A stretch of 64,000 nt of DNA from Streptomyces sp. V2I9 (GCF_030817475.1 NZ_JAUSZJ010000002.1:1665501-1729500); one strand, 5' to 3'; positions 8,755 to 18,352 are shown, numbered from the stretch's first letter. The notes: generated by a model from the letters alone, not told the origin. Made by a program: numbers and translations.

Positions 8755-9066
8755 ATGCGTTTCATCGATGCCGCCTCATTCACCGCCGAACGCACCTGGG
8801 GTGCCCTCGATCTGGTCGCCGTGGACGACGCGACGGTGCGGCTGCACTGGGCCGACCAGCCGTACAGGTGGCACGTCAACGACGGTCCCGAAGTGTTCGT
8901 CGTCCTGGACGGGGCAGTGGACATGCACTATCGCGTGGACGGCATCGAGCAGGTCGAGCGCCTGACGCCGGGCCGGGTGTGCTGTGTCGAACCAGGAGAC
9001 GCCCACGTTGCCCACCCGGCGCCGCAGGCGCGCATCCTCGTCGTCGAAAGGCGCGGAAGCGTCTGA
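8755..9066 (+). CDS. Cupin-domain protein
   Basis: The protein has 103 residues forming a single small beta-barrel cupin. Recognisable parts are HVNDGPEVFVVLDGAVDMHY (motif 1 without the full His triad) and GRVCCVEPGDAHVAHP (motif 2 with two His). GGGAGACC precedes the ATG at 8755. It lies divergent from the GlxA-type regulator with a 122-bp shared promoter region, which suggests it is the regulator's target. Both lie inside the inverted repeats of the element. The reaction is unknown. Confidence 0.8.
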   Translation: MRFIDAASFTAERTWGALDLVAVDDATVRLHWADQPYRWHVNDGPEVFVVLDGAVDMHYRVDGIEQVERLTPGRVCCVEPGDAHVAHPAPQARILVVERRGSV

Positions 9067-9119
9067 CTGCCCCACCGGGTTAAGCCGGGCAGATCAGCAG
9101 AGCCAGAGCCGGATCCCGC

Positions 9120-9353
9120 GAAGATCCTGTCCCATGTACCGTCCGCCGACCAGCGTCTGTGCCGCTCATATGCGGTCCTCCAGGGCCCGAAACGCGCAGG
9201 CGGATCACGCCAGGGCACTCCCGTGCGCTGCCGGTACAGGAGTCCGTTGATGATCCTGCGATGGCTCGCCCAACGGCCACCCCGCTCGCCGGACTTCGGC
9301 AGACGCAGCTTCAGCCGGGCCCCCTCGATGTTCGTCACGTCTCTCCGCCCCAT
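9120..9353 (-). pseudogene. IS5-family transposase, N-terminal fragment
   Basis: From an ATG at 9353, 44 bp inside the right inverted repeat, the protein reads through the N-terminal DUF4096-type domain: HRRIINGLLYRQRTGVPWRD, then ARFGPWRTAYERHRRW and SADGTWDRIF. Similarity stops after about 78 residues at position 9120, and the DDE catalytic region is missing. It cannot encode an active transposase. The cupin gene ends 54 bp further left. Confidence 0.75.
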
Positions 9354-9396
9354 GAACCCGTCGACGAGCCGAGCCGAGCCGGGAGCGAGGAGGTCA

Positions 9397-9418
9397 CATG
9401 ATCCGCCGGACAGACCCT
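9397..9418 (-). repeat. Right terminal inverted repeat
   Basis: The sequence catgatccgccggacagacc plus ct is the reverse complement of the left repeat with one mismatch. The transposase fragment starts 44 bp inside it, the usual arrangement for an IS5-type upstream end. Confidence 0.7.
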
Positions 9419-9467
9419 GGGCAGAGGGGGCGTGGTCACCGGGGAGCGATGGCTCTAGCCTGTGCCC

Positions 9468-9695
9468 ATGCCTCGTTACGAATTCCGGTGCCGCACCTGC
9501 GGAGACACGTTCGAAGTCAGCCGTCCCATGGCCCGGTCCTCGGACCCGGCCTCCTGCCCCGCGGGCCACGACGACACCGTCAAGCTGCTCTCCGCCGTCG
9601 CCGTGGGCGGTGCGGCCGGGTCCGCCCCCGCCCCCTCCGGCGGTGGTGCGGGTGGTGGCGGAGGCGGGTGCTGCGGAGGCGGTTGCTGCGGCTGA
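9468..9695 (+). CDS. FmdB-type zinc-ribbon protein
   Basis: The protein has 75 residues starting MPRYEFRCRTCGDTFE, the N-terminus of FmdB/CxxC_CXXC regulatory-type zinc ribbons. Predicted ligands are Cys8, Cys11, Cys30 and His34. The tail is Gly-rich and ends in a double CCG motif (CCGGGCCG). The ATG at 9468 follows TAGCCT by 6 nt with no ribosome site, so translation is probably leaderless. The promoter begins only about 40 bp outside the right end of the IS-like element. Confidence 0.8.
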   Translation: MPRYEFRCRTCGDTFEVSRPMARSSDPASCPAGHDDTVKLLSAVAVGGAAGSAPAPSGGGAGGGGGGCCGGGCCG

Positions 9696-9724
9696 CCTCG
9701 GGGGTCACCCCCTGCGGGGGCTCG

Positions 9725-10384
9725 TCACCTCTTGCGGGACAGCGTCAGGCCGTCCGAGACCGTCAGCATGACGCTGTCCATCCGCGTGTCCGCTTTCACG
9801 TGCTCGTTGAATTCCTGGATCGCCGCGGCCGGGCCCGTCGCCTCCGGGTCCGTGACCCCGCCGTGGAAGAGCACGTTGTCCGTGGCGATGACCCCGCCCT
9901 GCCGCATCCGGGGCACCAGCTCCTCCCAGTACGCGATGTAGCCGCCCTTGTCCGCGTCCAGGTAGGCGAAGTCGATGTGCGGCTCGGCGGGCAGCGCGCG
10001 CAGGGTGTCGAGGGCCGGGGCGATCCGCAGGTCGATCCGGTCCGCGACACCCGCCCTCTCCCAGGCGTCCCGGCCGTACGCCGTCCACTCCTCCGAGATG
10101 TCGCAGGCGATCAGCGTGCCGTCGGCGGGCAGCGCCTGAGCCATCGCCAGGGCGCTGAACCCGGTGAACGTGCCGACTTCCACCACGTGCCGTGCGCCGA
10201 CCAGCCGGACCAGGAAGGCGAGCAGCGGGGCCTGCTCCTGGGCCGACTGCATGCCCGCGTGGTCGGGGAACCGTGCGTACGTGGTCTCCACCAGCTCCCG
10301 CTGGACCGGGTCCAGCGGCGGGTTGTGGGCCAGCATGTACGCGTACAGCTCGGCGGTGATCGTGGTGTCGTTGCCCTTGGTCAT
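9725..10384 (-). CDS. SAM-dependent O-methyltransferase (CCoAOMT-like)
   Basis: The protein has 219 residues. The SAM-binding motif is EVGTFTGFSALAMA at about 69-82, followed by the metal-site motif YLDADKGGY at 141-149, and the overall pattern is that of class I Mg2+-dependent O-methyltransferases (methyltransf_3). The ATG at 10384 is preceded by GGGAAGG; the GTG at 10417 overlaps the HAD stop but has no ribosome site. It lies 29 bp downstream of the HAD gene in the Ter-associated biosynthetic operon, so it may methylate that pathway's product. That role is inferred from position only. Confidence 0.85.
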   Translation of the reverse strand: MTKGNDTTITAELYAYMLAHNPPLDPVQRELVETTYARFPDHAGMQSAQEQAPLLAFLVRLVGARHVVEVGTFTGFSALAMAQALPADGTLIACDISEEWTAYGRDAWERAGVADRIDLRIAPALDTLRALPAEPHIDFAYLDADKGGYIAYWEELVPRMRQGGVIATDNVLFHGGVTDPEATGPAAAIQEFNEHVKADTRMDSVMLTVSDGLTLSRKR

Positions 10385-10413
10385 GCGCCCAGCCTTCCCT
10401 ACGTCGCGCGCGC

Positions 10414-11268
10414 TCACGCAGCGGAAGCCGCCAGGAACCGGCGCAGGATCTCCTCCCCCGCCAGGCCGCCGCGCTCCTCCAGCGCCACCACGTGCGGGGC
10501 CCGCCAGCCCTCGTCGGCCAGTTCGCCGTGTCCGGGACGCCAGGCGAGATCGGCGGCGAGCAGCAGGTCGGCGTCGAGGAGGGAGTCCCCGGCGGCGAGC
10601 GTGCGTGTCGCACCGGTGCGGCGGGCGACCTCGTGCATCGCGGCGCTCTTGGTGAGCGGCGCGGGGACGGCGTAGATCTTGCGGCCCTGGAGGGAGACCG
10701 TCCAGCCGCGCGGCCGGGCCCAGGCGGCCAGCTCCTTCACCCACTCCTCGGGCAGGAGGGAGCGTTCGACGACGAGGTAGGCGAAGAGGTCCTCGGCGAC
10801 CCGCTCCTTGAGGAGCCAGGCCGGGTCGGCGGTCGTGGCGAGATGGGCGCGGATCTCGGTCAGCGGCGCGCACTCGGCCGCGATCCGGCCCGCCACCTGC
10901 CGCTGCCAGTCGGGGTCGGAGACGCCGTCGACCAGGATGTGACCGCCGTTGGCGCAGATCGCGTACCGGGGGACGGGGCCCGGAAGGTGGATGCGTCCGT
11001 ACTGCTCGCGGGTGCGGGTGGTGGTCGGCACGAAGACGGTGGAGGTGGCCACCTCGGTGAGCAGCGCGGCCGCCGTCTCCGTCAGGTACGAGAGGGGTTT
11101 GTGGCCGTACACCTCGACGCACAGGAGCCGGGGGGCCTCCGCGTCCGGCATGGGCAGGTCGAGCGAGGCCGCCGAGTAGATCAGCGTACGGTCGAGGTCG
11201 CTCGCCACCAGGGTCGTCGGCGCCCCCGCGGCGTCCGGCGTGGCCGGTGCGGTCGTGTCCGTGTTCAT
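10414..11268 (-). CDS. HAD family hydrolase (SPP/MPGP-like) of the Ter module
   Basis: The protein has 284 residues. The HAD nucleophile motif is VASDLDRTLIYS, with Asp24 and Asp26; the Lys motif and AAGDSLLDADLL acidic motif lie near the C-terminus, with a C2-type cap between. HAD phosphatases of this type are a standard part of the Ter-linked biosynthetic gene set described by Anantharaman, Iyer and Aravind. The ATG at 11268 overlaps the previous gene's TGA (ATGA), indicating translational coupling. The substrate is predicted to be a phosphorylated nucleoside-like intermediate; this is not shown. Confidence 0.85.
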   Translation of the reverse strand: MNTDTTAPATPDAAGAPTTLVASDLDRTLIYSAASLDLPMPDAEAPRLLCVEVYGHKPLSYLTETAAALLTEVATSTVFVPTTTRTREQYGRIHLPGPVPRYAICANGGHILVDGVSDPDWQRQVAGRIAAECAPLTEIRAHLATTADPAWLLKERVAEDLFAYLVVERSLLPEEWVKELAAWARPRGWTVSLQGRKIYAVPAPLTKSAAMHEVARRTGATRTLAAGDSLLDADLLLAADLAWRPGHGELADEGWRAPHVVALEERGGLAGEEILRRFLAASAA

Positions 11269-13917
11269 GCGCCCTCCACCGCCTCGCCGTCGGCGGCCAC
11301 CGGGCTCCCGCCCGCCACCGCCTTGCCGTCCGCGCCCGTCGCGCCGCGCGTGAAGCGGGGGTGGATCAGGCCGACACAGCTGTACGGGAGATCGCCGACC
11401 TCCTCGACCGGGACGCCGCGCTGTTCGGCCAGCAGCCGGATGTGTTCGAGGTCGGCGCCCGCGCCGCGCCGGGCGAGGATCTTCCAGGGAACGCGGCCGG
11501 AGCAGCACACGGGTGGTCTCGCCGACGCCCGGCTTGACCAGGTTGACGTCGTGGATGCCGTACTCCTCACTGATCCGCTCGACGGCTGCCCAGCCCTCCC
11601 AGGTCGGGGCGCGGTCGGCGGCGAGCAGTTCCTTCGTCGCGTCGTCGACCTCGGCCGCCACGTCGTCGAACCGCGCGGCGACCGTGTCGAGGAAGTGGCC
11701 GGACACGTCGGACGCGGCCAGTTCCCGGTAGAACTTCCCGCCGTGGAAGTCGTTCGGCCCGACCAGATCGGCGCGGAGCACCGTACGGGAGATGAGGCCG
11801 GAGACGGTGGAGTTGAGGCAGGCCGAGGGGATGAGGAAGTCCTCGCGGGTGCCGTACGTCCGCACACAGCCGCCGGGGTCGGCGAGCACCGCGATCGCCG
11901 GGTCGAATCCGGCCGGGCCGCCCGATGCCTCGAACGCGTCGATGGCCTCCGCCAGTTCGCGGGTGATCGCGCCCTTCCCCGTCCATCCGTCGACGAACAC
12001 CACGTCGGCCGGGTCGTGGTGGGCGGCCAGCCAGCGCAGGGCGGTGGCGTCGATGCCCCGGCCCCGGACGATGGAGATGGCGTAGTGCGGCAGGTCCAGG
12101 CCGTGCCGGTGCTGGGCCCAGCGGCGCATCAGCACCCCGACCGGGGTCCCGGCGCGGGCGAGCGAGACGAGGACGGGGCGGGGGCCGCGTTCGGCCAGGA
12201 CCGTCTCGGTGACGGTGCCGACCGCGCGGGCGATCCGGGCGGCGGAGGTCTCCAGGGCCGCGGTGAACAGCGCCTGGTACGCGGGGCTCGGCTGGTACTC
12301 GACGGGCAGCGACTCCGCGTAGTGCGCGCCGCCGCTCTGGATGGCCTCCTCGCGCTCCTCGGTCGGCGCCTCCAGCTCGGTGTCCGAGAGGTCCTGGAGC
12401 AGCCAGCCGACCTCGTCGGGCGCGTAACTGGAGAAGTCGGGGCCTCGGAGGGGCTCGGGCAGCACGGCGGGCTCCTGACGGGGGGCGGGTTCGGTACGGG
12501 GAACGGGGGCGGGGCCAGGGACGTACGAGGGCACCATCGCGAGAAGGACCTGGCCGGTGTGTTCGGCGAGCCGGGCCAGCAGCCCGTCGGGGGCGTGCAG
12601 TTCGGGGGTGTCGGCGGTGGAGTCGACGACGGCGACCACCGCGTCGAACCCGGCCCCCGCCACGTTGTACGCGTACCGGTCGCCGGGGCCGTCCGCCGGG
12701 TCGTCGTGGGCGGGGAAGACGAGCCGGGTGCGTATCGCGTAGCCGGGGTCGTCGACGGCCAGGACGGGCGAGCGGGTGGTGGTGGAGTAGCGCACTTCGG
12801 CGTCGGCCCCCAGGGCCTCTTCGAGGGCGGTGCCGAGCCGGAGCGGGGCGTACATCAGCTCCTCGAAGCCGAGGACGAGGACCCGGCGAGGGGTCCGGCC
12901 CCGGCCCGGCGCGCCGGAGTCCGGAGCGGCGCCCGGCGTTCCGGCGTCCAGGGCGGCCGCGATCCGGTCCGCCATGGCCGGGAGCGCCGCTTCCAGGGCT
13001 GCCCGGTGGGCCGGGGTGAAGCCGTGACGCCCGCCGTCGGGTACACCCGCCGGCCAGTGGAGTTCGACGCGCGTGACGGGGGCGGGAGCCGGCACGGAGG
13101 GCGGCGCGGAGACGGGATTCCGGGCCTCCTGCTCCGCGACCAGGGCCTGGCCCCGTTCCAGTACGCCGTCCGGCAGGGTCACCGTCCCGGTGCCGCGGGT
13201 CACCAGGTCGACGCGGGCGCCGATCTCGGTGGCGAAGGCGGTCAGCCGGTCGCGGTCGCCGGCCGAGCGCATGTCCACCAGAGCGACGATGACGTACCGC
13301 TCGCGCGGGTGCAGGGCGTGCAGCGCGCGGATGGTGTTCAGGACGGTGTTGCCGGTGGAGAACTCGTCGTCCACCAGGACCAGCGTGGACGTGTCCGGGA
13401 GGTCCGGGACGCCCGACACGTCGGGGACGCCGGACGCGTCCGCCCCGGATCCGCCTGCCAGCAGGTCGCGGTCCTCCGGCAGGAGCAGGTGCGAGGTGGC
13501 GTGCGAGTGGGACTCCTCGAAGCCGCCCGCCTGCTCGACGCCCGCCACCGGGCGCCGGGTGGAGTGCAGGTACGGGGCGTCCCGCAGGCCGTCCGCCACG
13601 GCGTGGCCGAGACCGGTGGCCGTTTCCGCGTACCCGAGGACCACCGCGCGGCGCGCCTTGTGGGGACCGAGCAGCGCCCGGACCCGCTCACCGAGCTCGT
13701 ACCCGGCCCCGTGGACGATCGAGGGCCGCTGCGGAACGTGCTTGCCCAGCACGTTGGAGACCAGCAGATGCGCCCGCTTGGGGTTCCGGCGCAGGGCCAG
13801 CCCCAGCAGGTCCCTGAGCTCTCCGTCGCCTTCGAGGGCGATACCCAGCCGCTCGGCCACCCAGTCGCCCGACCACACCACGTCCACGGCCTCTTCTCCT
13901 GTCGCGCGCTCGCTCAT
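11265..13917 (-). pseudogene. PRTase-TRSP-StiP/PELOTA protein, one-base frameshift
   Basis: The first domain is an orotate-PRTase-like fold with the PRPP loop LVLVDDEFSTGNT at 179-191. Next is a TRSP domain with its name-giving motif (TTTRSP at 379-384). Then comes a second, StiP-type PRTase with VVFVDGWTGKGA at 639-650, and finally a PELOTA-like RNA-binding domain. At about 11496, near codon 808, one extra C shifts the frame: the reading changes to Arg/Gly/Pro nonsense and runs into the HAD gene. Removing it restores RRVPWKILARRG through LPYSCVGLIHPRF and an ATGA stop coupled to the HAD start. The length 2653 is 3n+1, as expected. It could be a sequencing error. Confidence 0.8.
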
Positions 13918-13927
13918 CGACGCGCGC

Positions 13928-15166
13928 TCATGTCGTCAGCCCGGCGGCCAGCAGGTCCACGAAGCCGACGTCTTCCCTCGCCACCCCGAACGCCTCGGCG
14001 CGCAGCAGTGTGCGCTCGGCCCAGGCCCGGTGGGGCTTCACCTCGTTCATCTTGTTCGTGTAGGCCGAGCGCAGCACCCCGCCGCCCCCGCGCTCGGGGC
14101 TCAGGATGTCCCGGGCGTCGGTGTACTCCTCGTGACTGACCACGGACAGCGCGTGGACCGGCGCCACGTGCGACGGGTGGATGCAGGTCTTGCCGAGCAG
14201 CCCGTTGGCGCGGTCGAGCTCGATCTCCCTCAGCAGCCCGTCGAGGTCGTGCTCGATCAGCGCCGTGCGCAGCTCCTCGGCCCGGCCCTCCAGGAAGGGG
14301 CTGCGGCGCAGCTGGGGCTTGAACATGCGCTCCTGGCGGCGGAAGTACTCCCAGACCGGTCCGGTGATCGTGAAGCCGGAGCCGTCCGCCCGGCCGAGCA
14401 CGTTGACCACGTCGGCGATCACGGAGGCGACGATGTGGACGTCGTACGCCGTCATGTCGGGGGCCCGGCGCAGGCCGTAGGCGGAGCAGAAGTCGGTCAC
14501 GCCGAGCCTCAGGGCGAGTACCCGGTCCCGGTATTTGTCGACGCTGCGGGCGATGCCCCGGAGGATTTCGCCGCGCGTCTCCAGGTGGAGCAGCTCGGGG
14601 GATTCGAGGACCGGCATGGCGAAGAGGCGTCGTCCGCACGCCGCCTCGGCCTCGGCGAGCGCCTCCAGGAAGTGGCGACCCCGCTCCTCGGTGAATTTGG
14701 GAAGTACGAAACCGGACAACATGCGGACCGAGTCGCCGAGGCGTCGCACGAGGTCGGTGATCTGACCCGGTTCCCGTACGCGGATGAAGAGGAGCGGTAC
14801 GCCGGCGTCGGCCGCTCCGGTGGCCGCGTCGGGGCCCCGCTCGCCGGACTCCACCGTTCCGCTCTCGGGCGCCGCTGCCGCCCCGCGGGCGGCGAGGTCG
14901 GCGAACTGCCTGATCAGGTTGGCTTCGGCCTCGGTCACCTCGGCGTCGTCGATCGAGTCCTCCAGGCACAGCACCATGGAGACGACACCGCGCGCGGCCT
15001 GCTTGAGCACATCGTCGGCGAGTGTCGGGCGGGTGGCCGGGGAGTAGAGCGTGGCCCCCAGGGCGACGGAGAGCATGCGGGCCGGGGAGTCGGCGGTGAA
15101 GACGCGGGGCTCCCGGTGGAACAGGCCCTCGCGGGCAGTGGGCGATATATGCCCGAAGTGACGCAT
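13928..15166 (-). CDS. HpcH/HpaI aldolase / citrate lyase-like protein of the Ter module
   Basis: The protein has 412 residues and the CitE/HpcH TIM-barrel fold. Recognisable motifs are [13 protein letters not shown] near residue 55 (metal-coordinating acid), [11 protein letters not shown], and [12 protein letters not shown]. This family cleaves or forms C-C bonds on acyl-CoA or keto-acid substrates. In Ter clusters it is the conserved lyase-like member beside PRTases and HAD. The ATG at 15166 has GGGGGAAA 5 nt upstream; the frame extends upstream without a ribosome site. It is the first gene of the minus-strand operon, and the PRTase gene begins 10 bp after its stop. It is divergent from the long TerD gene. 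Confidence 0.85.
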   Translation of the reverse strand: MRHFGHISPTAREGLFHREPRVFTADSPARMLSVALGATLYSPATRPTLADDVLKQAARGVVSMVLCLEDSIDDAEVTEAEANLIRQFADLAARGAAAAPESGTVESGERGPDAATGAADAGVPLLFIRVREPGQITDLVRRLGDSVRMLSGFVLPKFTEERGRHFLEALAEAEAACGRRLFAMPVLESPELLHLETRGEILRGIARSVDKYRDRVLALRLGVTDFCSAYGLRRAPDMTAYDVHIVASVIADVVNVLGRADGSGFTITGPVWEYFRRQERMFKPQLRRSPFLEGRAEELRTALIEHDLDGLLREIELDRANGLLGKTCIHPSHVAPVHALSVVSHEEYTDARDILSPERGGGGVLRSAYTNKMNEVKPHRAWAERTLLRAEAFGVAREDVGFVDLLAAGLTT

Positions 15167-15387
15167 TCTTTTCCCCCGAACTGCCTGACCGACCGAACAA
15201 CACATGGCCGGTAATAGTACGTATGGACGGGTGTCAACAGTTCCCCATGTACATGAATTTCCGGTTACCCGCCTCTTGTCCGGCCATCCGCCGCGGTATC
15301 GTCGCGCCCTGCCCGCGCCGCCGCCGGGTACATTCGTGCTGCCCCCCGCGTTGTCCGCACGGGCTCCCAGCAGGCAGGATGACGGTC

Positions 15388-16260
15388 ATGACGCACACGA
15401 TGCTGAAGGGCTCGAACGTCCCCGTCGATGCCACGGCCGTTCGGGCCGTACTGCGCTGGACCCCGGGCGCCGGGGTTCCCGACGTGGACGCCTCCGCCCT
15501 GCTCCTCGGTGCGTCGGGCCGTGTGCGCTCCGACGAGGACTTCGTCTTCTACAACCAGCCCCGGCACCCCTCCGGCCTGGTCCGGCGGCTGCCGAAGCGC
15601 AGTGTCCCGGAAGGGCTGACGGACACGGTCGAGGCGGACCTCGGGGCGCTCGACACGTCGGTGGACCAGGTGGTCATCGCGGCCTCCTCCGACGGGGCGG
15701 CCTTCGAGCAGGTGCCGGACCTGCGGATTCTGCTGTTCGACGCCGCGTTCGCCGAGGGCGAGCCGCTGGCGGTGTTCGACGTCAGGCCGGAGACCGGGGA
15801 AGAGACGGCGATCATCTGCGGAGAGCTCTACCGCCGCGGCGAGGGCTGGAAGTTCCGCGCCGTCGGTCAGGGGTATCCCACCGGCCTGATCGGCCTGGCC
15901 ACCGCCTTCGGCATCTCGGTGGACGACTCGGAAGCGGCGGACGGGGGGCAGGACCCGGACGCACCGGCGGGTGCGGGGCAGCTCCCGGCCGCCGTGCCGC
16001 CGCCTCCGGCCGTGCCCCCGCACGTCCCCACACCGGCCGGTGCGGGCCCCGACGCGCAGGCCACGGTCCAGCATCAGCAGCCCTCGTACGGCTATCCGCG
16101 CCCGGCCGCGGCCGGAGGGGCCCACCAACCGGCGTACGGCTATCCGCAGTCCGCCGAGCCGCCCGCGTACGGCTATCCGCAGCCGGCGGCAGCCGCCGCG
16201 CACGCGCCCGACCCTCATTTCGTGCTGCCTCCCCAAGGTCCGCAGTTCCTCCGGTCCTGA
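15388..16260 (+). CDS. TerD-domain protein with proline-rich YGYP tail
   Basis: The protein has 290 residues. Residues 1-175 form a TerD domain: [34 protein letters not shown] and a C-terminal LATAFGI. The remainder is a Pro/Ala-rich disordered tail with three YGYP units spaced about 16 residues apart. TerD domains bind calcium and assemble near the membrane in the tellurite/stress response. The start was placed at ATG 15388; the ATG at 15379 adds three residues and cannot be excluded. It is divergent from the lyase gene, sharing a 221-bp intergenic region. Confidence 0.8.
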   Translation: MTHTMLKGSNVPVDATAVRAVLRWTPGAGVPDVDASALLLGASGRVRSDEDFVFYNQPRHPSGLVRRLPKRSVPEGLTDTVEADLGALDTSVDQVVIAASSDGAAFEQVPDLRILLFDAAFAEGEPLAVFDVRPETGEETAIICGELYRRGEGWKFRAVGQGYPTGLIGLATAFGISVDDSEAADGGQDPDAPAGAGQLPAAVPPPPAVPPHVPTPAGAGPDAQATVQHQQPSYGYPRPAAAGGAHQPAYGYPQSAEPPAYGYPQPAAAAAHAPDPHFVLPPQGPQFLRS

Positions 16261-16315
16261 GCCCGCACGGGACGGGACGGGACCCGCTCCACCGCGACAC
16301 CGGTGCGCGCCCGGC

Positions 16316-17050
16316 TCAGGTGCGGGACTTGTAGCCCCGCCCCCATTGCATGCCGTAGCCGTACAGCCGGTCCAGCTCCGACTGGAAGCCGTACACGAAC
16401 TTCACCTCGCGCCGCACGATCAGCTCGTCCTTCACGTTCTCCACGGTGAACACCGCGCAGGAGCGGGCCTGCGGAGCGCGCTCGTCCAGCTCGATCTCGA
16501 TGCGCGGCCCGTTGCCCGGGTAGAGCGTGACCTTGGCGTGCGTCCGGTCGAAGGCGGGCGTCCGGTCGTAGATGTAGACGAAGAACAGCAGGCGCTTGAT
16601 CTGGTCGCGCTGGTCGAGGTTGACGTAGACCGTCTCGCCGGAGGGCGCGCCGAACCGGTCGTCGCCGCTGAGCCGGACGTACGGCGGGCCGTTGAGGTCG
16701 CCGATGAGGCTGCCCAGCGGCTGCACGACCCCCTTGGTGCCGTCCGTCAGCTCGTACATGCAGCCGAGGTCCAGGTCGACGTTGACCACGCCCTGGGTGT
16801 GCGCCTGGACCACTTCCGGCTGGAAGAACTGGAGGGGGTTCCGCAGCCGGCCGCTCCGGCGCGAGCGGCCCTCGATGTCCGAGGTCCGCATCCGCCAGGA
16901 GAGATTGACCCTCAGGTTGCCCGAGAGGGCGCCCTGTTTGTTGAGCGAGATCGTGGCGTTGCGTTTGGACAGCACGATCGCGCTCGACGTCGAGTTGCCC
17001 GAGTCGAACTGCGCCGCACGTCCCGGCCACAGGCCGTCGAAGAATCCCAT
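16316..17050 (-). CDS. TerA-like tellurium resistance protein
   Basis: The protein has 244 residues beginning MGFFDGLWPGRAAQFDSG. It has the TerD-superfamily beta-sandwich pattern, including VNVDLDLGCMYELTDG (acidic, probably metal-binding) and ETVYVNLDQRDQIKRLLFFVYIYD. This matches the TerA/DUF3-type branch found beside TerC and TerD in streptomycetes. GGTGGGGG precedes the ATG. It is the last gene of the minus-strand ter group, 153 bp after the TerC-like gene, and converges on the YGYP TerD gene. Confidence 0.8.
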   Translation of the reverse strand: MGFFDGLWPGRAAQFDSGNSTSSAIVLSKRNATISLNKQGALSGNLRVNLSWRMRTSDIEGRSRRSGRLRNPLQFFQPEVVQAHTQGVVNVDLDLGCMYELTDGTKGVVQPLGSLIGDLNGPPYVRLSGDDRFGAPSGETVYVNLDQRDQIKRLLFFVYIYDRTPAFDRTHAKVTLYPGNGPRIEIELDERAPQARSCAVFTVENVKDELIVRREVKFVYGFQSELDRLYGYGMQWGRGYKSRT

Positions 17051-17203
17051 GCCAACCCCCACCCTGTTCGCGCCTGGTGTTCGCGCCGCTCGTACGCGCC
17101 CGGACATCGCAGCGGGGCGGCCACCGGGCCGGGTCCGGGAGATCCCGGAGAGCCGTCGCCGTGTGGGCCGCCCCGCCAAGAGCGTTCCTCAATCCCTGCC
17201 GGG

Positions 17204-18352
17204 TCACACCCCGGCGGACACCTCGGACTTGCTTCCCGAGCCGCCGTCGCCGGATTCCGCGGCGAGCGCGCGGTTGCGCCTGACCGAGGACCAGAAGGAG
17301 AGGGCGATCAGGATCACCCCGACCGAGCCGGTGATCAGCTCGTTGATCTCGTACTGGATGGTGATCAGCAGGATGACGGAGAGCGCGCCGATCGCGTAGT
17401 GCGCTCCGTGCTCCAGGTAGACGTAGTCGTCGAGCGTGCCCTCGCGCACCAGGTAGACGGTGAGCGAACGGACGTACATGGCGCCGATGCCGAGGCCGAG
17501 GGCCATCAGCACGATCTCGTTGGTGATGGCGAAGGCGCCGATGACGCCGTCGAAGGAGAACGAGGCGTCCAGGACTTCCAGGTAGAGGAAGAGGAAGAAC
17601 GCGGCCTTGCCGGCGAGGGCGACCCCGGTGACGGGCTTGCCCTTCTTCTTGGCCTCCTCCTCGGCCTCGTGCTCCCGCTCCTCTTCCTCTTCGAGCTTGT
17701 TCTCGAAGAAGCCGGAGAGCCCGCCGACGATCAGGTAGGTGATCAGACCGGCGATACCGGAGAGCATGACCGTCGACGCCTTGTCGGCGTGCCCGCCGCC
17801 GTGCTGGTGCGCGTGGGTGGCGAAGGTCAGGGCGGAGATCAGGAGGACGATCAGCGCGACGCAGACCGAGAGCATGTCGACCTTGCCGAGCTTGGCGAGC
17901 GGACGCTCGATCCAGCGCAGCCAGTGGATGTCCCGGTCCTCGTCGAAGATGAAGTCGAGGAAGATCATGATCAGGAACATGCCACCGAAGGCGGCGATCG
18001 ACGGATGGGCGTCCGTGACCAGTTCCTTGTACTTGTCCGGGTCGTTGAAGGACAGGTCGATGGCCTCGATCGGTCCGAGCTGCGCGCTCACGGCCACGAT
18101 CACGACGGGGAACACCAGTCGCATACCGAAGACGGCGATGAGAATGCCGATGGTCAGGAAGATCTTCTGCCAGAAGGCATTCATCTTCTTCAGGATTCCG
18201 GCGTTGATCACCGCGTTGTCGAAGGACAGCGAGATCTCCAGGACGGACAGGATCGCGACGATGCCGAAGGCCTGCCACCCCCCGTAGATGACCGCCGCGA
18301 CCAGGCCGAGCGCGGTGACCGCGAACGACCAGCCGAAGGTTTTCAGTACCAC
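17204..18352 (-). CDS. DUF475 / TerC-like integral membrane protein
   Basis: The protein has 382 residues with about eight or nine membrane helices. Two conserved acidic motifs of the TerC superfamily lie inside helices: EISLSFDNAVINAGI near the N-terminus and DASFSFDGVIGAFAI in the second half. A charged linker (KLEEEEEREHEAEEEAKKK) and a His-rich loop (HAHQHGGGH) connect the two halves. TerC-type proteins are thought to transport or sense metal ions, notably Mn2+, and to anchor TerD complexes. The start is GTG 18352. It sits 70 bp after terD. Confidence 0.85.
   Translation of the reverse strand: MVLKTFGWSFAVTALGLVAAVIYGGWQAFGIVAILSVLEISLSFDNAVINAGILKKMNAFWQKIFLTIGILIAVFGMRLVFPVVIVAVSAQLGPIEAIDLSFNDPDKYKELVTDAHPSIAAFGGMFLIMIFLDFIFDEDRDIHWLRWIERPLAKLGKVDMLSVCVALIVLLISALTFATHAHQHGGGHADKASTVMLSGIAGLITYLIVGGLSGFFENKLEEEEEREHEAEEEAKKKGKPVTGVALAGKAAFFLFLYLEVLDASFSFDGVIGAFAITNEIVLMALGLGIGAMYVRSLTVYLVREGTLDDYVYLEHGAHYAIGALSVILLITIQYEINELITGSVGVILIALSFWSSVRRNRALAAESGDGGSGSKSEVSAGV

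Larger units (their letters stand above)
7663..9418. mobile_element. IS5-like element remnant carrying a regulator and a cupin gene
   Basis: The segment is bounded by inverted repeats at 7663-7684 and 9397-9418 that match at 21 of 22 positions. Just inside the right end, in the orientation expected for a transposase, is the first third of an IS5-type transposase. The rest of the interior holds an AraC-family regulator and a divergent cupin gene instead of the transposase C-terminus. A clear target duplication is not visible. It may be an IS carrying passenger genes, or two insertion events followed by deletion. Confidence 0.6.

Noticed and set aside
10414..13917. A natural PRTase-HAD fusion protein of 1167 residues
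   Set aside because: The junction is Arg/Gly/Pro nonsense; the alternate frame restores known domain sequence and an ATGA overlap, so a frameshift explains it better.
10492..14139. A 1215-residue plus-strand frame opposite the PRTase/HAD genes
   Set aside because: Low-complexity Gly/Arg sequence without motifs; shadow of the minus-strand Ter module.
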